Source: JBMNGN01 sp050949865
GTDB taxonomy: Bacteria > Bacillota > Syntrophomonadia > Syntrophomonadales > Syntrophomonadaceae
Length of the DNA: 64,000 bases
Assembly: GCA_050949865.1 (NCBI GenBank)
Contig: JBMNGN010000004.1
Span: 558,001-622,000 of the forward strand
Direction: 5' to 3'
Positions within the stretch are counted from its first letter, which is position 1. Every line of letters begins with the position of its first letter. The notes below the pieces were generated by a model. That model had not been told where the DNA came from, ran no database searches, and saw only the letters and a program-made list of their open reading frames with translations. This document shows positions 32,790 through 42,065 of the stretch, in pieces. A program made the translations under genes and the position numbers.

Positions 32790-34874
32790 ATGGCCGTTGA
32801 ATATAATTTAACGGATATAAGAAATATCGGAATAATGGCTCATATTGATGCCGGTAAGACGACAACTACCGAAAGGATACTTTTCTATTCAGGAAAAGTG
32901 CATAAAATGGGGGAAGTTGACAAAGGTACGGCAACAATGGATTGGATGAACCAGGAGCAGGAAAGAGGTATTACAATTACCTCCGCTGCTACCACCTGTA
33001 GCTGGCGGGAACATATTATTAACATTATCGATACACCCGGCCATGTTGATTTTACTGTTGAGGTAGAACGGTCATTAAGAGTACTTGATGGAGCAGTTGG
33101 CATCTTTTGCGCAGTCGCAGGAGTACAGCCACAGTCAGAAACGGTTTGGAGACAGGCCGACAAATACGCTGTTCCTCGCATTGCCTATATTAATAAAATG
33201 GATAGGATAGGAGCAGACTTTTTCCGGGCGGTTCAAATGATCCGGGATAAACTCGGCAGTAATGCAGTTCCTATTCAGATCCCAATAGGGGCTGAAGATT
33301 TATTCGCTGGGGTAATTGATCTGGTAGCCCAGAAGGCTTATATATATGAAGATGATATTGGTGAAAATTATATAATAAGAGACCTGACTGAGGAAGAAAT
33401 AAAAGCAGCGTTACCATACCGGGAAATTCTAATCGAAAACCTTAGTGAATATGATGATGATATTCTGCAGGATTATTTGGAAGGGCAGGAACCTTCCGTG
33501 GAAGAGATAAACCGCTGTTTAAGAAGGCTAACCATAGAAAATAAAATAGTCCCGGTACTTTGCGGGTCATCATTCAGAAACAAAGGGGTTCAAATGCTTT
33601 TGAATGCCATAGTTGGTTTTCTGCCGTCTCCTGTCGATATTCCCCCGGTATTAGGATTGGAGCCCTCAACCAGTGAGGAAATCGAAAGGCAGGCAGATAA
33701 AAATGCGCCATTTTGTGCCCTCGCCTTTAAAGTATCTGCCGATCCCTATGTGGGTAAACTGACCTATTTCAGGATATATTCAGGGAGAATTAAGACGGGC
33801 AGCGTGGTTTTAAACAGTACCCGGATGAAAAGGGAAAGGATAACCAAATTATTAAAAATGCATGCTAATCACCGGGCAGAGGTGGAAGAGGGGGTTGCTG
33901 GGGATATTGTAGCCGGGGTGGGCTTAAAAGAAACCATAACCGGAGATACCCTTTGTTTTGAAAATGAGCCTATTGTTTTGGAATCCATAAGGTTTCCCGC
34001 AACCGTTATTGATGTTGCTATAGAACCTAAAACTAAAGCAGATCAAGACAAAATTGAAGAGAGCTTAAGGAGATTAGCGGAAGAAGATCCGACCTTTAAA
34101 AACAGAATTGATGAGGAAAGCGGCCAAATTATCATCTCTGGTATGGGTGAACTACACCTGGAAATAATTATAGACAGATTAGTCCGTGAGTTTAAGGTAA
34201 ATGCTAATGTAGGAAAACCGCAGGTAGCTTATAAAGAGACCATAAGAAAGAAGGCCCGCGCTGAAGCAGTTTTTGAGAAGCAGGCGGGAGGCCGCGGCCT
34301 GTATGCACATGTAGTATTAGAGGCCAGGGCTGGGCTTGAAGGATCTGGGAAGCTATTCGTCAACAAGGCTAGCAGCGAAAATGTGCCGAAAGAATTTGTT
34401 CCTGCAGTTGAAAACGGGGTAATGGAAGCACTGCAAGCGGGCATCCTGGCGGGTTATCCTGTAGATGACCTGGAAGTCAGCCTGGTGGGTGGTTCCTACC
34501 ATGAAGTGGATTCCACGGAACAGGCTTTTAAAATAGCAGCCAGCATGGCTCTGAAAGAAGTATTGAATAATGCCGACCCTGTCTTGTTGGAGCCGATTAT
34601 GGATATCGAGATTTTTTCTCCTGAGGAGTATATTGGGGATATAATATCCGACCTGAACGCCCGCAGAGGCAAGGTTTTGGGATTTGAAGAAAACAGGGAC
34701 AACAGGATTATCAAAGGAAACGTACCACTTTCAGAAACTTTTGGCTATGCCACCAGCTTACGGTCTATCAGTCAGGGAAGGGCGGTTTTCTCAATGAAGA
34801 TCAAAAATTATGCTGAAGTACCTGATTCCAAAAGTAAAGAGATCATAGCTAAAAGGTATGGTATAAAAGTGTAA
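32790..34874 (+). CDS. fusA: Elongation factor G
   Basis: 694 aa from ATG 32790, 9 bases after TTTAGGAG; an ATG two codons earlier is too close to that site. GTPase motifs AHIDAGKTTT, DTPGHVDF and NKMDR are present, with the five-domain layout ending in RSISQGRAVFSMKI. It drives translocation. tuf2 follows after 33 bases. Confidence 0.99.
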   Translation: MAVEYNLTDIRNIGIMAHIDAGKTTTTERILFYSGKVHKMGEVDKGTATMDWMNQEQERGITITSAATTCSWREHIINIIDTPGHVDFTVEVERSLRVLDGAVGIFCAVAGVQPQSETVWRQADKYAVPRIAYINKMDRIGADFFRAVQMIRDKLGSNAVPIQIPIGAEDLFAGVIDLVAQKAYIYEDDIGENYIIRDLTEEEIKAALPYREILIENLSEYDDDILQDYLEGQEPSVEEINRCLRRLTIENKIVPVLCGSSFRNKGVQMLLNAIVGFLPSPVDIPPVLGLEPSTSEEIERQADKNAPFCALAFKVSADPYVGKLTYFRIYSGRIKTGSVVLNSTRMKRERITKLLKMHANHRAEVEEGVAGDIVAGVGLKETITGDTLCFENEPIVLESIRFPATVIDVAIEPKTKADQDKIEESLRRLAEEDPTFKNRIDEESGQIIISGMGELHLEIIIDRLVREFKVNANVGKPQVAYKETIRKKARAEAVFEKQAGGRGLYAHVVLEARAGLEGSGKLFVNKASSENVPKEFVPAVENGVMEALQAGILAGYPVDDLEVSLVGGSYHEVDSTEQAFKIAASMALKEVLNNADPVLLEPIMDIEIFSPEEYIGDIISDLNARRGKVLGFEENRDNRIIKGNVPLSETFGYATSLRSISQGRAVFSMKIKNYAEVPDSKSKEIIAKRYGIKV

Positions 34875-34907
34875 TCAAATTAATTATAAAGAAAGGTGAG
34901 AGAAGGA

Positions 34908-36110
34908 ATGGCAAAGGCTAAATACGAGAGGACAAAACCCCATCTTAACATTGGGACAATAGGTCATGTAGACCATGGCAAGACAACATTAACGGCGGCC
35001 ATAACCCTGATACTATCTAAAGTAGGAGGAGCAGTAGCCACATCATACGATTCAATTGACAAGGCCCCGGAAGAGAGGGAAAGGGGCATAACTATCAACA
35101 CCTCTCATGTAGAGTATCAAACAGAGACCAGGCATTATGCTCATGTAGACTGTCCGGGACATGCAGACTACATAAAGAACATGATAACCGGGGCAGCGCA
35201 GATGGATGGTTCGATACTGGTGGTATCAGCAGCAGACGGTCCAATGCCGCAGACCAGGGAGCATATACTTTTAGCGAGGCAGGTAGGCGTGCCTTATATA
35301 GTAGTATTCATGAACAAGGTAGACATGGTAGATGATGAAGAGCTCTTGGAATTAGTAGACATGGAAATAAGGGAGCTGTTAAGCACGTATGAATTTCCTG
35401 GGGATGAAATACCGATAATAAGGGGTTCAGCCTTAAAGGCCCTGGAATGTGGATGCGGGAGCAGGGAATGTGAATGGTGTAAGCAGATATGGGAACTGAT
35501 GGATGCAGTAGACACGTATGTTCCGTTACCGGAAAGGGCCGTGGACAAACCATTCCTGATGCCGATAGAAGATGTATTCACAATAACCGGTAGAGGTACA
35601 GTAACGACCGGCAGGGTAGAGAGAGGCCGTGTAAAGGTAGGAGACGAAGTAGAAATAGTAGGGATGAGGGAAGCCACGAGGAAGACGGTATGCACGGGAG
35701 TAGAGATGTTCCGGAAGCTTCTTGACTATGCAGAAGCAGGGGACAATATAGGTACCCTGTTAAGGGGAGTAGACAGGAAAGAAGTAGAGAGAGGTATGGT
35801 ACTGGCGAAGCCGGGAAGTATCAAACCGTTAACCAAGTTTTCGGCGGAGGTATATGTATTAACGAAAGAGGAAGGCGGAAGGCACACACCGTTCTTTGGA
35901 GGTTACCGGCCCCAGTTTTATTTTAGGACCACGGACGTAACGGGGGTAATACAGCTTCCAGAGGGAGTAGAGATGGTAATGCCAGGGGACAATATTCAGA
36001 TGTCCATCGAACTAATAACTCCGATAGCCATAGAAGAAGGTTTGAGATTTGCCATAAGGGAAGGCGGAAGAACGGTCGGGGCAGGAGTTGTTACTGCGAT
36101 AAACGAGTAG
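34908..36110 (+). CDS. tuf: Elongation factor Tu, copy 2
   Basis: 400 aa, protein identical to copy 1 at 18635. The DNA identity begins 17 bases before the ATG (34891) and ends at the stop codon; I see one difference, C at 35744 against T in copy 1, silent in an Asp codon. Flanks are unrelated, which points to gene conversion between two old copies rather than a recent block duplication. It is placed at the classical fusA-tuf position of the str operon. Confidence 0.98.
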   Translation: MAKAKYERTKPHLNIGTIGHVDHGKTTLTAAITLILSKVGGAVATSYDSIDKAPEERERGITINTSHVEYQTETRHYAHVDCPGHADYIKNMITGAAQMDGSILVVSAADGPMPQTREHILLARQVGVPYIVVFMNKVDMVDDEELLELVDMEIRELLSTYEFPGDEIPIIRGSALKALECGCGSRECEWCKQIWELMDAVDTYVPLPERAVDKPFLMPIEDVFTITGRGTVTTGRVERGRVKVGDEVEIVGMREATRKTVCTGVEMFRKLLDYAEAGDNIGTLLRGVDRKEVERGMVLAKPGSIKPLTKFSAEVYVLTKEEGGRHTPFFGGYRPQFYFRTTDVTGVIQLPEGVEMVMPGDNIQMSIELITPIAIEEGLRFAIREGGRTVGAGVVTAINE

Positions 36111-36199
36111 AATCGCCCAGCCGTTCTGCGGTTGGAGTGTCTTGATAGTATACGCCCGGAGACGTGGTGTTAAATTAAAGCCAGTTAGGAGGTAAGCAA

Positions 36200-36511
36200 G
36201 TGAGCATCCAGCAAAAGGTAAGAATCAGATTAAAAGCGTTTGATCATAAGTTATTGGACCAATCCTCGCAAAAGATCGTCGAAACGGCTAAAAAGAACGG
36301 AGCCAGTGTTTCTGGTCCAATTCCCTTACCAACAGAAAAAAGCATATATACAATACTCAGATCACCGCACGTAAACAAGGACTCCCGAGAGCAGTTCGAG
36401 ATTAGGACCCATAAGCGTCTTATTGATATACTGGATCCTAATCCCAAGACCATTGATGCATTGATGCATCTAGATTTGCCTTCCGGGGTTGACATAGAAA
36501 TCAAGTTATAG
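36200..36511 (+). CDS. rpsJ: Ribosomal protein S10
   Basis: 103 aa from GTG 36200 with TTAGGAGG upstream. VRIRLKAFDHKLLDQSSQKIVETAK and THKRLIDILDP are typical; S10 is also the NusE partner of NusB/NusG. First gene of the S10 operon. The 120 bases after it hold a 7-bp hairpin (36580-36586 with 36594-36600) before rplC. Confidence 0.99.
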   Translation: MSIQQKVRIRLKAFDHKLLDQSSQKIVETAKKNGASVSGPIPLPTEKSIYTILRSPHVNKDSREQFEIRTHKRLIDILDPNPKTIDALMHLDLPSGVDIEIKL

Positions 36512-36631
36512 ACGTCGACCATTGCCAAGGGATTAGGGGGGATTTAATCCTAAAGGCAAACCAATAACCTAGAAGTGAAGTTGGAAACCCCTCTTCCAAC
36601 CTATCGCATATAAGTTAGGAGGCAAGTTGTT

Positions 36632-37267
36632 TTGAGTACTATTAAAAAAGCAATTATGGGAATAAAGATAGGAATGACTCAGATATTTGATGAAAACGAT
36701 AAAGCGGTGCCGGTTACCGTAATTCAAGCAGGCCCGTGCACAGTACTGCAAAAGAAGAAAGTCGAAACTGATGGGTATGATGCAATCCAGGTAGGATTTG
36801 GGCCGATTAGAGAAACACAGATCAATAAACCATTAAAAGGACATTTTAAAAAAGCGAACATTCGCCCTTTAAGGTATATTAAAGAGTTCAGATTGGCTAA
36901 TACTGATGAATATGATGTGGGGCAGGAAATCAATGTAGATATTTTTGAACAAGGCGAATTAGTTGATGTAGTAGGTACTTCTAAAGGTAAAGGATTTGCC
37001 GGTGCAGTTAAACGGCATAACTTCAGAAGAGGAGCAATGGGGCATGGTTCTAAATATCACCGCCGGCCAGGCTCATTAGGGGCAAAGGGTCCAGCCCGGG
37101 TATTTAAAGGCAGAAAGCTTCCAGGCAGGTTAGGCGGAGAGCGGGTTACAGTTCAAGGTTTGAAAGTAGTTAAAGTCTTTCCCGAAAGAAATATTATTCT
37201 GGTTAAAGGCGCTATTCCTGGTCCTAAGAGGGGTCTAGTGATCCTAAAGAGTTCGGTTAAAGCATAG
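36632..37267 (+). CDS. rplC: Ribosomal protein L3
   Basis: 211 aa from TTG 36632, 9 bases after TTAGGAGGC. N-terminus IMGIKIGMTQIFDENDKAVP and central loop GAMGHGSKYHRRPGSLG that reaches toward the peptidyl-transferase centre. An internal ATG at 36656 is possible but has no ribosome site. Confidence 0.98.
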   Translation: MSTIKKAIMGIKIGMTQIFDENDKAVPVTVIQAGPCTVLQKKKVETDGYDAIQVGFGPIRETQINKPLKGHFKKANIRPLRYIKEFRLANTDEYDVGQEINVDIFEQGELVDVVGTSKGKGFAGAVKRHNFRRGAMGHGSKYHRRPGSLGAKGPARVFKGRKLPGRLGGERVTVQGLKVVKVFPERNIILVKGAIPGPKRGLVILKSSVKA

Positions 37268-37288
37268 TGTTTAAAGGAGGTAAGGAAG

Positions 37289-37912
37289 ATGCCTAAAGTT
37301 GTACTATATGATATGAAAGGTGCCGAAATTGGCGAAGTGGAATTAAACGACCATGTCTTTGGAATACAGCCGAATGAGGCAGCATTATATGATTTTGTAA
37401 AAATGCAAATGGCCAATAAACGGGTTGGCACTGCATCAACCAAGACCAGGGGCGAAGTCCGCGGGGGAGGGAAAAAACCCTGGAGACAAAAAGGAACCGG
37501 CCGGGCTAGAGTAGGCAGTAGCCGCAATCCGATTTGGACCGGCGGAGGCGTAGTATTTGGACCAAAGCCTAGGGATTATTCCTATAGACTCCCGAAAAAG
37601 GTTAGACGGCTGGCTATGAGATCAGCTCTTTCCAGTAAAGTTTTGAATAACGAAATAATTGTGGTGGATGAATTGGTATTTGATGAACCTAAGACTAAAT
37701 CTATGATTCAAACCCTGGATGCCTTAAATGCTGCATACAAAACATTGCTGGTAACCTCTGATGGGGATGTAAACGTGGTCAAATCAGCCCGCAACATCCC
37801 AGGGGTAAAGCACTTAAGAGCTGATTTGATAAATGTTTATGATCTGCTTAAATACGATACTCTACTGATTACCAAGGATGCGGTTGCAAAAGTAGAGGAG
37901 GTATATGCCTAA
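37289..37912 (+). CDS. rplD: Ribosomal protein L4
   Basis: 207 aa; the exit-tunnel loop reads TRGEVRGGGKKPWRQKGTG, with the Lys/Gly positions linked to macrolide resistance unchanged. AAAGGAGGTAAGG precedes ATG 37289. Its stop lies beside the start of rplW. Confidence 0.98.
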   Translation: MPKVVLYDMKGAEIGEVELNDHVFGIQPNEAALYDFVKMQMANKRVGTASTKTRGEVRGGGKKPWRQKGTGRARVGSSRNPIWTGGGVVFGPKPRDYSYRLPKKVRRLAMRSALSSKVLNNEIIVVDELVFDEPKTKSMIQTLDALNAAYKTLLVTSDGDVNVVKSARNIPGVKHLRADLINVYDLLKYDTLLITKDAVAKVEEVYA

Positions 37913-37913
37913 A

Positions 37914-38201
37914 ATGAGAGAAGCGAGAGATATAATTATAAAACCCGTAGTTACTGAAAAATCGATGAATTTAATGGCGGATAACAAATACACCTTCATT
38001 GTAGATAGGAAGGCCAATAAAACTGAAATAAAAAACGCTATTCAGGAGATATTTGCGGTTAAAGTAGACAAGGTTCGTACTATGAATCTTAAAGGAAAGC
38101 CTAAAAGAATGGGCAGATTTGAAGGCAGGACACCGAGCCGAAAGAAGGCTATTATAACCTTGAAACCAGGACAAAAGATAAAGCTGTTTGAGGGCATATA
38201 G
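37914..38201 (+). CDS. rplW: Ribosomal protein L23
   Basis: 95 aa from ATG 37914 (MREARDIIIKPVVTEKSM), which matches where homologues begin; an in-frame ATG at 37905 is only 3 bases after the GGAGG and would overlap rplD by 8 bases. L23 lines the tunnel exit and docks trigger factor and SRP. Confidence 0.97.
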   Translation: MREARDIIIKPVVTEKSMNLMADNKYTFIVDRKANKTEIKNAIQEIFAVKVDKVRTMNLKGKPKRMGRFEGRTPSRKKAIITLKPGQKIKLFEGI

Positions 38202-38233
38202 CGGTGTTGCTGTTTTAAGGAGGGAAATGTTGA

Positions 38234-39058
38234 ATGGGCATAAAAAAATTCAGGCCTATGACACCAAGCAGAAGACATATGGCTATTCTTACATTTGAAG
38301 AACTGAGCAAAAAGGAGCCGGAAAAAGGGCTTACTACTGCTCTCAAAAAGACTGGCGGCAGGAATGCTCAGGGGCGCATTACAGTAAGACATCGCGGTGG
38401 TGGACATAAAAGGCTTTACCGGCTGGTTGATTTTAAACGGGTTAAGGATGGTGTCCCGGCAAAAGTAGCTGCGATTGAATATGATCCTAACCGTTCCGCT
38501 AATATTGCATTATTGCATTATGTAGATGGGGCGAAGGCTTATATAATTGCTCCAAACAACTTAAAGGTGGGGGACGTTATCGTATCAGGTCCAAAGGCCG
38601 ATATTAAGGTGGGCAATTCCTTGCCGTTGCAGAATATACCGGTGGGTTCACTTATCCACAATATAGAATTAAGACCAGGGAAGGGTGGACAATTAGTTAG
38701 AGCAGCCGGGGCTGTTGCCCAGCTTATGGCTAAAGAAGGTAATTATGCCCACGTTAGATTGCCTTCAGGTGAAGTCAGGTTGGTGCACATTAATTGTAAA
38801 GCCACTATTGGTCAGGTAGGTAACCTGGATCACGAGAATATTACCATAGGTAAGGCAGGAAAATCCCGTTGGCTGGGGATAAGGCCTGGCGTTAGAGGTT
38901 CAGTTATGAACCCAGCCGATCATCCTCATGGCGGTGGGGAAGGACGAGCTCCTATAGGCAGGAAATATCCCGTTTCCCCATGGGGTAAAATTGCGATTGG
39001 CGGAAAGACAAGAAAGAAAAAGGTATCGGATAAAATGATTGTCCGGAAACGCAAATAA
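38234..39058 (+). CDS. rplB: Ribosomal protein L2
   Basis: 274 aa with GRITVRHRGGGHKR and the peptidyl-transferase-proximal segment MNPADHPHGGGEGRAPIG. AAGGAGGGAAATG precedes ATG 38234. Needed for subunit joining. Confidence 0.99.
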   Translation: MGIKKFRPMTPSRRHMAILTFEELSKKEPEKGLTTALKKTGGRNAQGRITVRHRGGGHKRLYRLVDFKRVKDGVPAKVAAIEYDPNRSANIALLHYVDGAKAYIIAPNNLKVGDVIVSGPKADIKVGNSLPLQNIPVGSLIHNIELRPGKGGQLVRAAGAVAQLMAKEGNYAHVRLPSGEVRLVHINCKATIGQVGNLDHENITIGKAGKSRWLGIRPGVRGSVMNPADHPHGGGEGRAPIGRKYPVSPWGKIAIGGKTRKKKVSDKMIVRKRK

Positions 39059-39071
39059 GGGAGGTCTTTGA

Positions 39072-39356
39072 ATGGGTAGGTCATTGAAAAAAGGACCTTA
39101 TTGTGACGAAAAACTGCTAAAAAAAATTGAAGATCTTAATCAAAGCGGACAAAAAAGAGTAATAAAGACCTGGTCCAGGCGGTCGACAATTATGCCTCAG
39201 ATGGTGGGTCATACATTGGCTGTACATGATGGGCGGCGGCATATTCCAGTTTATATAACCGAGGATATGGTTGGTATGAAGCTTGGTGAATTTGCTCCCA
39301 CCAGGACCTATAGAGGTCATGCCGGGAAATCCGAGAAATCCAGTAGGGCTAGATAG
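39072..39356 (+). CDS. rpsS: Ribosomal protein S19
   Basis: 94 aa; RSLKKGPYCDEKLLKKI start and KTWSRRSTIMPQMVGHT, GHAGKSEKSSRAR end. Forms the S13-S19 pair in the 30S head. 13 bases after rplB. Confidence 0.99.
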   Translation: MGRSLKKGPYCDEKLLKKIEDLNQSGQKRVIKTWSRRSTIMPQMVGHTLAVHDGRRHIPVYITEDMVGMKLGEFAPTRTYRGHAGKSEKSSRAR

Positions 39357-39372
39357 GAAGGAGGAGAAACGG

Positions 39373-39714
39373 ATGGAAGCTAAAGCAATAGCTCGATATC
39401 TTCGAGTATCCCCTTTAAAGGCAAGGCAGGTTGCTGACCTGGTAAGAGGTAAAAAAGTAGGTGAAGCCCAGGCTATTTTGAGATATACCAATAAAAAGTC
39501 TGCACCGCTCATAACCAAAGTGGTTAAATCTGCTATAGCTAATGCTGAACATAATTTTGACCTGAACACTGATGAACTGTTTATATCCGAGATAAGGGTA
39601 GATGAAGGGCCTATAATGAAAAGAATGCGGCCCAGAGGCTATGGAAGAGCAGATATAAAGAGAGTTAGAACAAGTCATATAACCGTGGTTGTAAAGGAAA
39701 AGGAGGTTAAATAG
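39373..39714 (+). CDS. rplV: Ribosomal protein L22
   Basis: 113 aa from ATG 39373 (AGGAAGGAGGAG upstream; a longer in-frame reading back to 39283 lies inside rpsS). ARYLRVSPLKARQVADLVRG and the tunnel hairpin RMRPRGYGRADIKR are intact. One-base overlap with rpsC. Confidence 0.98.
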   Translation: MEAKAIARYLRVSPLKARQVADLVRGKKVGEAQAILRYTNKKSAPLITKVVKSAIANAEHNFDLNTDELFISEIRVDEGPIMKRMRPRGYGRADIKRVRTSHITVVVKEKEVK

Positions 39715-40397
39715 TGGGGCAGAAGGTTCATCCTAAGGGCTATAGAATTGGAATAATCAAAACCTGGGATTCAAACTGGTATGCAGATCGGGATTATACA
39801 GAACTTCTCCATGAGGATTATAAAATAAGAAACTATATTAAAGAAAAATTTTATGCCGCTGGTATATCTATGATAGAGATTCAGAGGACCGGTAACCGGC
39901 TGAGAATAACAATTCATACCGCGAAACCAGGTATTGTCATTGGACGGGGCGGAAATGAAGTGGAATTATTGAAGAGCGCCTTGGTTGATATGACTAAGAA
40001 AAACATTAGTATTAACATTCAGGAGATCAAAAAACCCGAGCTTGATGCCCAGATAGTAGCAGAAAGTGTGGCCCAGCAGTTGGAGAAGAGAGTATCTTTT
40101 AGAAGGGCAATGAAACAGACCGTCAGCAGAACCATGCGCATGGGCGCAGTCGGGATCAAGATTGCCATATCAGGGAGACTGGGTGGAGCAGAAATTGCCA
40201 GAACTGAATGGTATGCAGAAGGCAAAGTACCTTTACACACCTTAAGGGCAGATATTGATTACGGGTTTGCCGAGGCTAACACAACTTACGGCAAAATTGG
40301 CATAAAAGTGTGGATAAATCGGGGAGAGGTTATGCCTGAAGCCAAGCAGAGACCTGCGCAGGCAAAACAGAATCAAGCGGAGGAGGCAGATAAATAA
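39714..40397 (+). CDS. rpsC: Ribosomal protein S3
   Basis: 227 aa from GTG 39714, which shares a base with the rplV stop; AAAGGAGG is upstream. KH domain with IVIGRGGNEVELLK; C-terminal domain GAVGIKIAISGRLGGAEIAR. Part of the mRNA entry channel. Confidence 0.99.
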   Translation: MGQKVHPKGYRIGIIKTWDSNWYADRDYTELLHEDYKIRNYIKEKFYAAGISMIEIQRTGNRLRITIHTAKPGIVIGRGGNEVELLKSALVDMTKKNISINIQEIKKPELDAQIVAESVAQQLEKRVSFRRAMKQTVSRTMRMGAVGIKIAISGRLGGAEIARTEWYAEGKVPLHTLRADIDYGFAEANTTYGKIGIKVWINRGEVMPEAKQRPAQAKQNQAEEADK

Positions 40398-40834
40398 TGC
40401 TTACCCCAAAAAGAGTAAAGTACAGAAGACAGCATCGGCCGGGCTTAACTGGGAAAGCCAACAAAGGCAATACAATAACTTATGGAGAATATGGCCTTCA
40501 AGCTATCGAACCTGCTTGGATTACCAACCGCCAGATTGAAGCAGCCCGTATTGCCATAAACCGTTATATCAAAAGAGGCGGAAAGCTATGGATAAAAATA
40601 TTTCCTGATCGTCCGCTTACTGTAAAGCCAGCTGAAACCAGGATGGGAAAAGGTAAAGGCTCCCCGGAGCACTGGATTGCAGTAGTAAAGCCAGGTAGGA
40701 TTATGTTTGAATTGTCCGGGGTTGATGAAGAGACAGCCAGGGAGGCGATGAGACTGGCTTCTCATAAGCTGCCGGGCAAATGTAAATTTGTAAAAAGAGA
40801 AGAAATGGGTGGTGAGGTTAGTGAAGGCAAATAA
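40397..40834 (+). CDS. rplP: Ribosomal protein L16
   Basis: 145 aa. RVKYRRQHRPGLTGKANKGN start, IPARIAINR-type helix and RMGKGKGSPEHWIAVVKPG loop at the tRNA-binding face. Overlaps rpsC by one base and rpmC by 14 bases, so translation is coupled. Confidence 0.98.
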   Translation: MLTPKRVKYRRQHRPGLTGKANKGNTITYGEYGLQAIEPAWITNRQIEAARIAINRYIKRGGKLWIKIFPDRPLTVKPAETRMGKGKGSPEHWIAVVKPGRIMFELSGVDEETAREAMRLASHKLPGKCKFVKREEMGGEVSEGK

Positions 40835-41027
40835 AATCAGAGAGCTAACCGATGAGGAATTAACCAAGAAAATCTCAGACTATAAAGATGAACTGTTTAA
40901 CTTAAGGTTTCAACTTGCCACCGGACAGTTAGATAATCCGATGCGTATACGAGATGTAAGGAAGAATATTGCCAGGTGTAAGACCATATTAAGGCAAAGA
41001 GAAATTGCAGCAATGAAAAACATCTAA
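40821..41027 (+). CDS. rpmC: Ribosomal protein L29
   Basis: 68 aa from GTG 40821, after GGTGAGGT; earlier GTG codons at 40809 and 40812 lie on the ribosome site. IRELTDEELTKKISDYKDEL and RKNIARCKTILRQRE helices are typical. Near the tunnel exit beside L23. Confidence 0.97.
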   Translation: MKANKIRELTDEELTKKISDYKDELFNLRFQLATGQLDNPMRIRDVRKNIARCKTILRQREIAAMKNI

Positions 41028-41042
41028 AAAGGAGGTCCAGGA

Positions 41043-41312
41043 GTGGCTGATAAGCGGTTGAATAGAAAAGTTAGAATTGGTACGGTTTATAGTGACAAGA
41101 TGAACAAGACTATTACGGTTAATGTGGAAACTGTAAAGCAGCATCCACTTTATAAAAAGATTATTAAGACTACCAAAAAATATAAAGCCCATGACGAAAA
41201 TAACGAGGCCAAGGTCGGGGATCTGGTTAAAATAATTGAATCCCGTCCATTAAGCAAGGATAAAAGATGGAGGCTTGTTCAGATAATTAGAAAAGCCAAG
41301 ACTTTAGAATAG
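41043..41312 (+). CDS. rpsQ: Ribosomal protein S17
   Basis: 89 aa from GTG 41043 with AAAGGAGGTCC upstream. KVRIGTVYSDKMNKTITVNVE and VGDLVKIIESRPLSKDKRW blocks identify S17, a primary 16S rRNA binder. Confidence 0.98.
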   Translation: MADKRLNRKVRIGTVYSDKMNKTITVNVETVKQHPLYKKIIKTTKKYKAHDENNEAKVGDLVKIIESRPLSKDKRWRLVQIIRKAKTLE

Positions 41313-41340
41313 GGCCTGGTTATGAAGGGAGGATTACACA

Positions 41341-41709
41341 GTGATTCAACAAGAGACAATGCTTCAGGTAGGAGATAACACCGGGGCCAAAAAGGTTCTT
41401 TGTATTAAAGTACTTGGTGGATCAAATCGGAAGTATGCAAGCATTGGTGATGTAATAATAGCATCAGTCAAGGAAGCTGCTCCAGGGGGTATAGTTAAGA
41501 AAGGAGACGTTGTTAAAGCAGTGGTAGTTAGGACCAAGAAAGAAATAAGACGGGTGGATGGATCATATATAGCTTTCTCGGAAAACGCTGCTGTAATAAT
41601 TGACGACAATAATAATCCACGAGGTACGCGAATATTTGGACCTGTAGCCCGGGAACTAAGAGAAAAGAACTTTATGAAAATAATATCATTAGCTCCGGAA
41701 GTTCTCTAG
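41341..41709 (+). CDS. rplN: Ribosomal protein L14
   Basis: 122 aa from GTG 41341 (GGGAGGATTACACA upstream). Signature DNTGAKKVLCIKVLGGS and RGTRIFGPVARELRE. Contacts 16S rRNA in the B8 bridge and is a docking point for RsfS. Confidence 0.99.
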   Translation: MIQQETMLQVGDNTGAKKVLCIKVLGGSNRKYASIGDVIIASVKEAAPGGIVKKGDVVKAVVVRTKKEIRRVDGSYIAFSENAAVIIDDNNNPRGTRIFGPVARELREKNFMKIISLAPEVL

Positions 41710-41726
41710 GCAATGGAGGTGTAATA

Positions 41727-42038
41727 ATGCAGGTAAAGAAGGGTGATATTGTTGTCGTTATCACCGGCAAGGATGCTGGTAAAAAAGGAAAGGTTTTAAA
41801 GGTTATTCCGAGCCAAAATAAGGTCGTTGTAGAAGGGGTTAATCAGGTTAAGAAGCACCAAAAGCCTAGTAAATCCGTACCCCAGGGAGGGATTCTTAAC
41901 GTGGAGAATCCGCTGAATGCTTCAAATATTATGTTGGTATGCGGGAAATGCAATAAAGCCACCCGAGTAGCTAATAAAATACTCAATAACCAGGAAAAAG
42001 TAAGAACTTGTAAACATTGTGGAGAAATATTTGACTAA
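41727..42038 (+). CDS. rplX: Ribosomal protein L24
   Basis: 103 aa with the KOW motif KKGDIVVVITGKDAGKKGKVLKV and a C-terminal zinc-like pair, CGKC and CKHCGE. An early 23S assembly protein near the tunnel exit. Confidence 0.98.
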   Translation: MQVKKGDIVVVITGKDAGKKGKVLKVIPSQNKVVVEGVNQVKKHQKPSKSVPQGGILNVENPLNASNIMLVCGKCNKATRVANKILNNQEKVRTCKHCGEIFD

Positions 42039-42065
42039 TGCCCTAGGAAAGGAGGCTAGCTGGTA

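Noticed and set aside
34891..36110. tuf2 as part of a mobile element or recent block duplication
   Set aside because: Flanking DNA is unrelated to that of tuf1 and it sits in the classical fusA-tuf position; gene conversion explains the identity better.
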